Made by a program: the position numbers and the translations under genes
In this document: positions 21,885 to 22,440 of the stretch, piece by piece
Position numbering within the stretch: position 1 is the first letter of the stretch
How the letters are laid out: each line of letters begins with the position of its first letter
The notes under the pieces: model-generated
What the model was told of the DNA's origin: nothing
The model's database searches: none
What the model saw: only the letters and a program-made list of their open reading frames with translations
NCBI GenBank assembly: GCA_964531525.1
Contig: CAZHDF010000044.1
Location: forward strand, 1-22,440
DNA length: 22,440 bases
Direction of reading: 5' to 3'
Source of the DNA: CAYYWV01 sp964531525
GTDB lineage: Bacteria > Pseudomonadota > Alphaproteobacteria > JAAXGF01

Positions 21885-22440
21885 GTGAGTGAAGACGATA
21901 TTCTGTTCGAGGTTGCGCAAGGACGCGGCCGCGTGATTCTCAACCGGCCGAAGGCGCTGAACGCGCTGAGCTTCGCGATGGCCGAGCGCATGGACGCGCG
22001 CCTCAAGGACTGGGCCGAGGACGCGTCGGTGCGGTTCGTGGTGATCGAGGGGGCGGGCGAGCGCGCCTTCTGCGCCGGCGGCGACATCCGCGAGCTCTAC
22101 CGATCGATGGACGATCCCGCCTCGACGCTCGCGGCCGATTTCTACCGGGTCGAGTACCGGCTCAACCACCGCATCTTCACCTTTCCCAAGCCCTATGTGG
22201 CGCTGATCGACGGGGTGGTCATGGGCGGCGGGGTCGGGATCTCGGTCCACGGCTCGCACCGGGTGGTGGGCGACCGGCTTCTGTTCGCCATGCCCGAGAC
22301 CGGCATCGGCCTGTTTCCCGACGTCGGCGGCAGCTATTTCCTGCCCCGGCTGCCGGGGCGGCTCGGCACCTATCTCGGCCTTACCGGCGCGCGGATCGGG
22401 GCGGCGGACGCGCTCTACTGCGGGATCGCGACCCATTACG
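21885..22440 (+). CDS. 3-hydroxyisobutyryl-CoA hydrolase (enoyl-CoA hydratase superfamily), 3' end outside window
   Basis: A reading frame starts at GTG 21885 and is still open at the window edge (185 residues visible). It begins SEDDILFEVAQGRGRVILNR. The crotonase-fold oxyanion loops are AFCAGGDIREL (61-71) and VVMGGGVGISVHGS (111-124), followed by FAMPETGIGLFPDVGGSYFLPRL (134-156, split here across Glu138 and Asp146). GIGLFPDVGGS is typical of 3-hydroxyisobutyryl-CoA hydrolase rather than ordinary enoyl-CoA hydratase. The enzyme releases 3-hydroxyisobutyrate in valine degradation, two steps after the dehydrogenase encoded 62 bases upstream. GGAGG at 21870-21874 is a good ribosome site, and an in-frame TAA nine bases before the GTG rules out a longer start. 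Confidence 0.87.
   Translation, partial: MSEDDILFEVAQGRGRVILNRPKALNALSFAMAERMDARLKDWAEDASVRFVVIEGAGERAFCAGGDIRELYRSMDDPASTLAADFYRVEYRLNHRIFTFPKPYVALIDGVVMGGGVGISVHGSHRVVGDRLLFAMPETGIGLFPDVGGSYFLPRLPGRLGTYLGLTGARIGAADALYCGIATHY

Noticed and set aside
1..22440. Mobile elements, CRISPR arrays, tRNA or rRNA genes, phage defence genes
   Set aside because: Reading both strands showed no transposase, integrase, spaced direct repeats, tRNA cloverleaf or rRNA segment; gene content is metabolic and housekeeping throughout.

Overview
The window is a GC-rich, densely coded chromosomal segment that looks alphaproteobacterial, probably close to Rhodospirillales. The evidence is recO directly upstream of parC, a HemB whose zinc-site cysteines are replaced (Mg-type), the alphaproteobacterial style of MotA/MotB, a Bpt-type aminoacyl transferase, and SAM-II riboswitch architecture. 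No insertion sequence, phage gene, CRISPR array, rRNA or tRNA is visible. The lineage is inferred from gene content, not from a marker phylogeny.

Layout: (1) 1-2900, the 3' part of recO overlapping parC. (2) 3082-9051, transport: a TRAP small/large permease pair on the + strand meets its likely binding-protein gene head-on at a strong minus-strand terminator; that dctP overlaps bpt and lies behind a large SLC13-type permease. (3) 9152-10432, a PuuB-like amine oxidase diverging from the SLC13 gene. (4) 10464-12988, RDD membrane protein, motB and motA on the minus strand. (5) 13158-16014, N-formylglutamate amidohydrolase, a CaiB/BaiF CoA-transferase and a methyltransferase, all minus. (6) 16193-17368, a type III PLP ornithine/lysine decarboxylase on +. 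(7) 20354 down to 17412, an osmC-like gene, metY and hemB on the minus strand. (8) 20680 to the end, acyl-CoA dehydrogenase and 3-hydroxyisobutyryl-CoA hydrolase, a likely valine/isobutyryl-CoA degradation operon that runs out of the window.

The most notable element is the 325-bp region between osmC and the acyl-CoA dehydrogenase gene. On the minus strand it holds two tandem SAM-II-like aptamers (20524-20578 and 20404-20455). The two copies share the conserved loop and 3' segments but have different, compensating bases in stem P1 and in a three-base pseudoknot helix. The first copy is followed by an intrinsic terminator, with a possible antiterminator formed by the aptamer's own P1 strand. 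The second is followed by two mutually exclusive hairpins, one of which buries the osmC Shine-Dalgarno sequence. This reads as a two-stage SAM-off control, transcriptional then translational, in front of osmC-metY-hemB. It places an OsmC-family protein, and possibly heme/corrin precursor synthesis, under methionine/SAM control.

Other regulatory signals are a divergent promoter pair predicted to give leaderless mRNAs for the SLC13 and PuuB-like genes, and an extended -10 element overlapped by a perfect palindrome just before parC. All calls come from reading the sequence and remembered family features; no searches were run.
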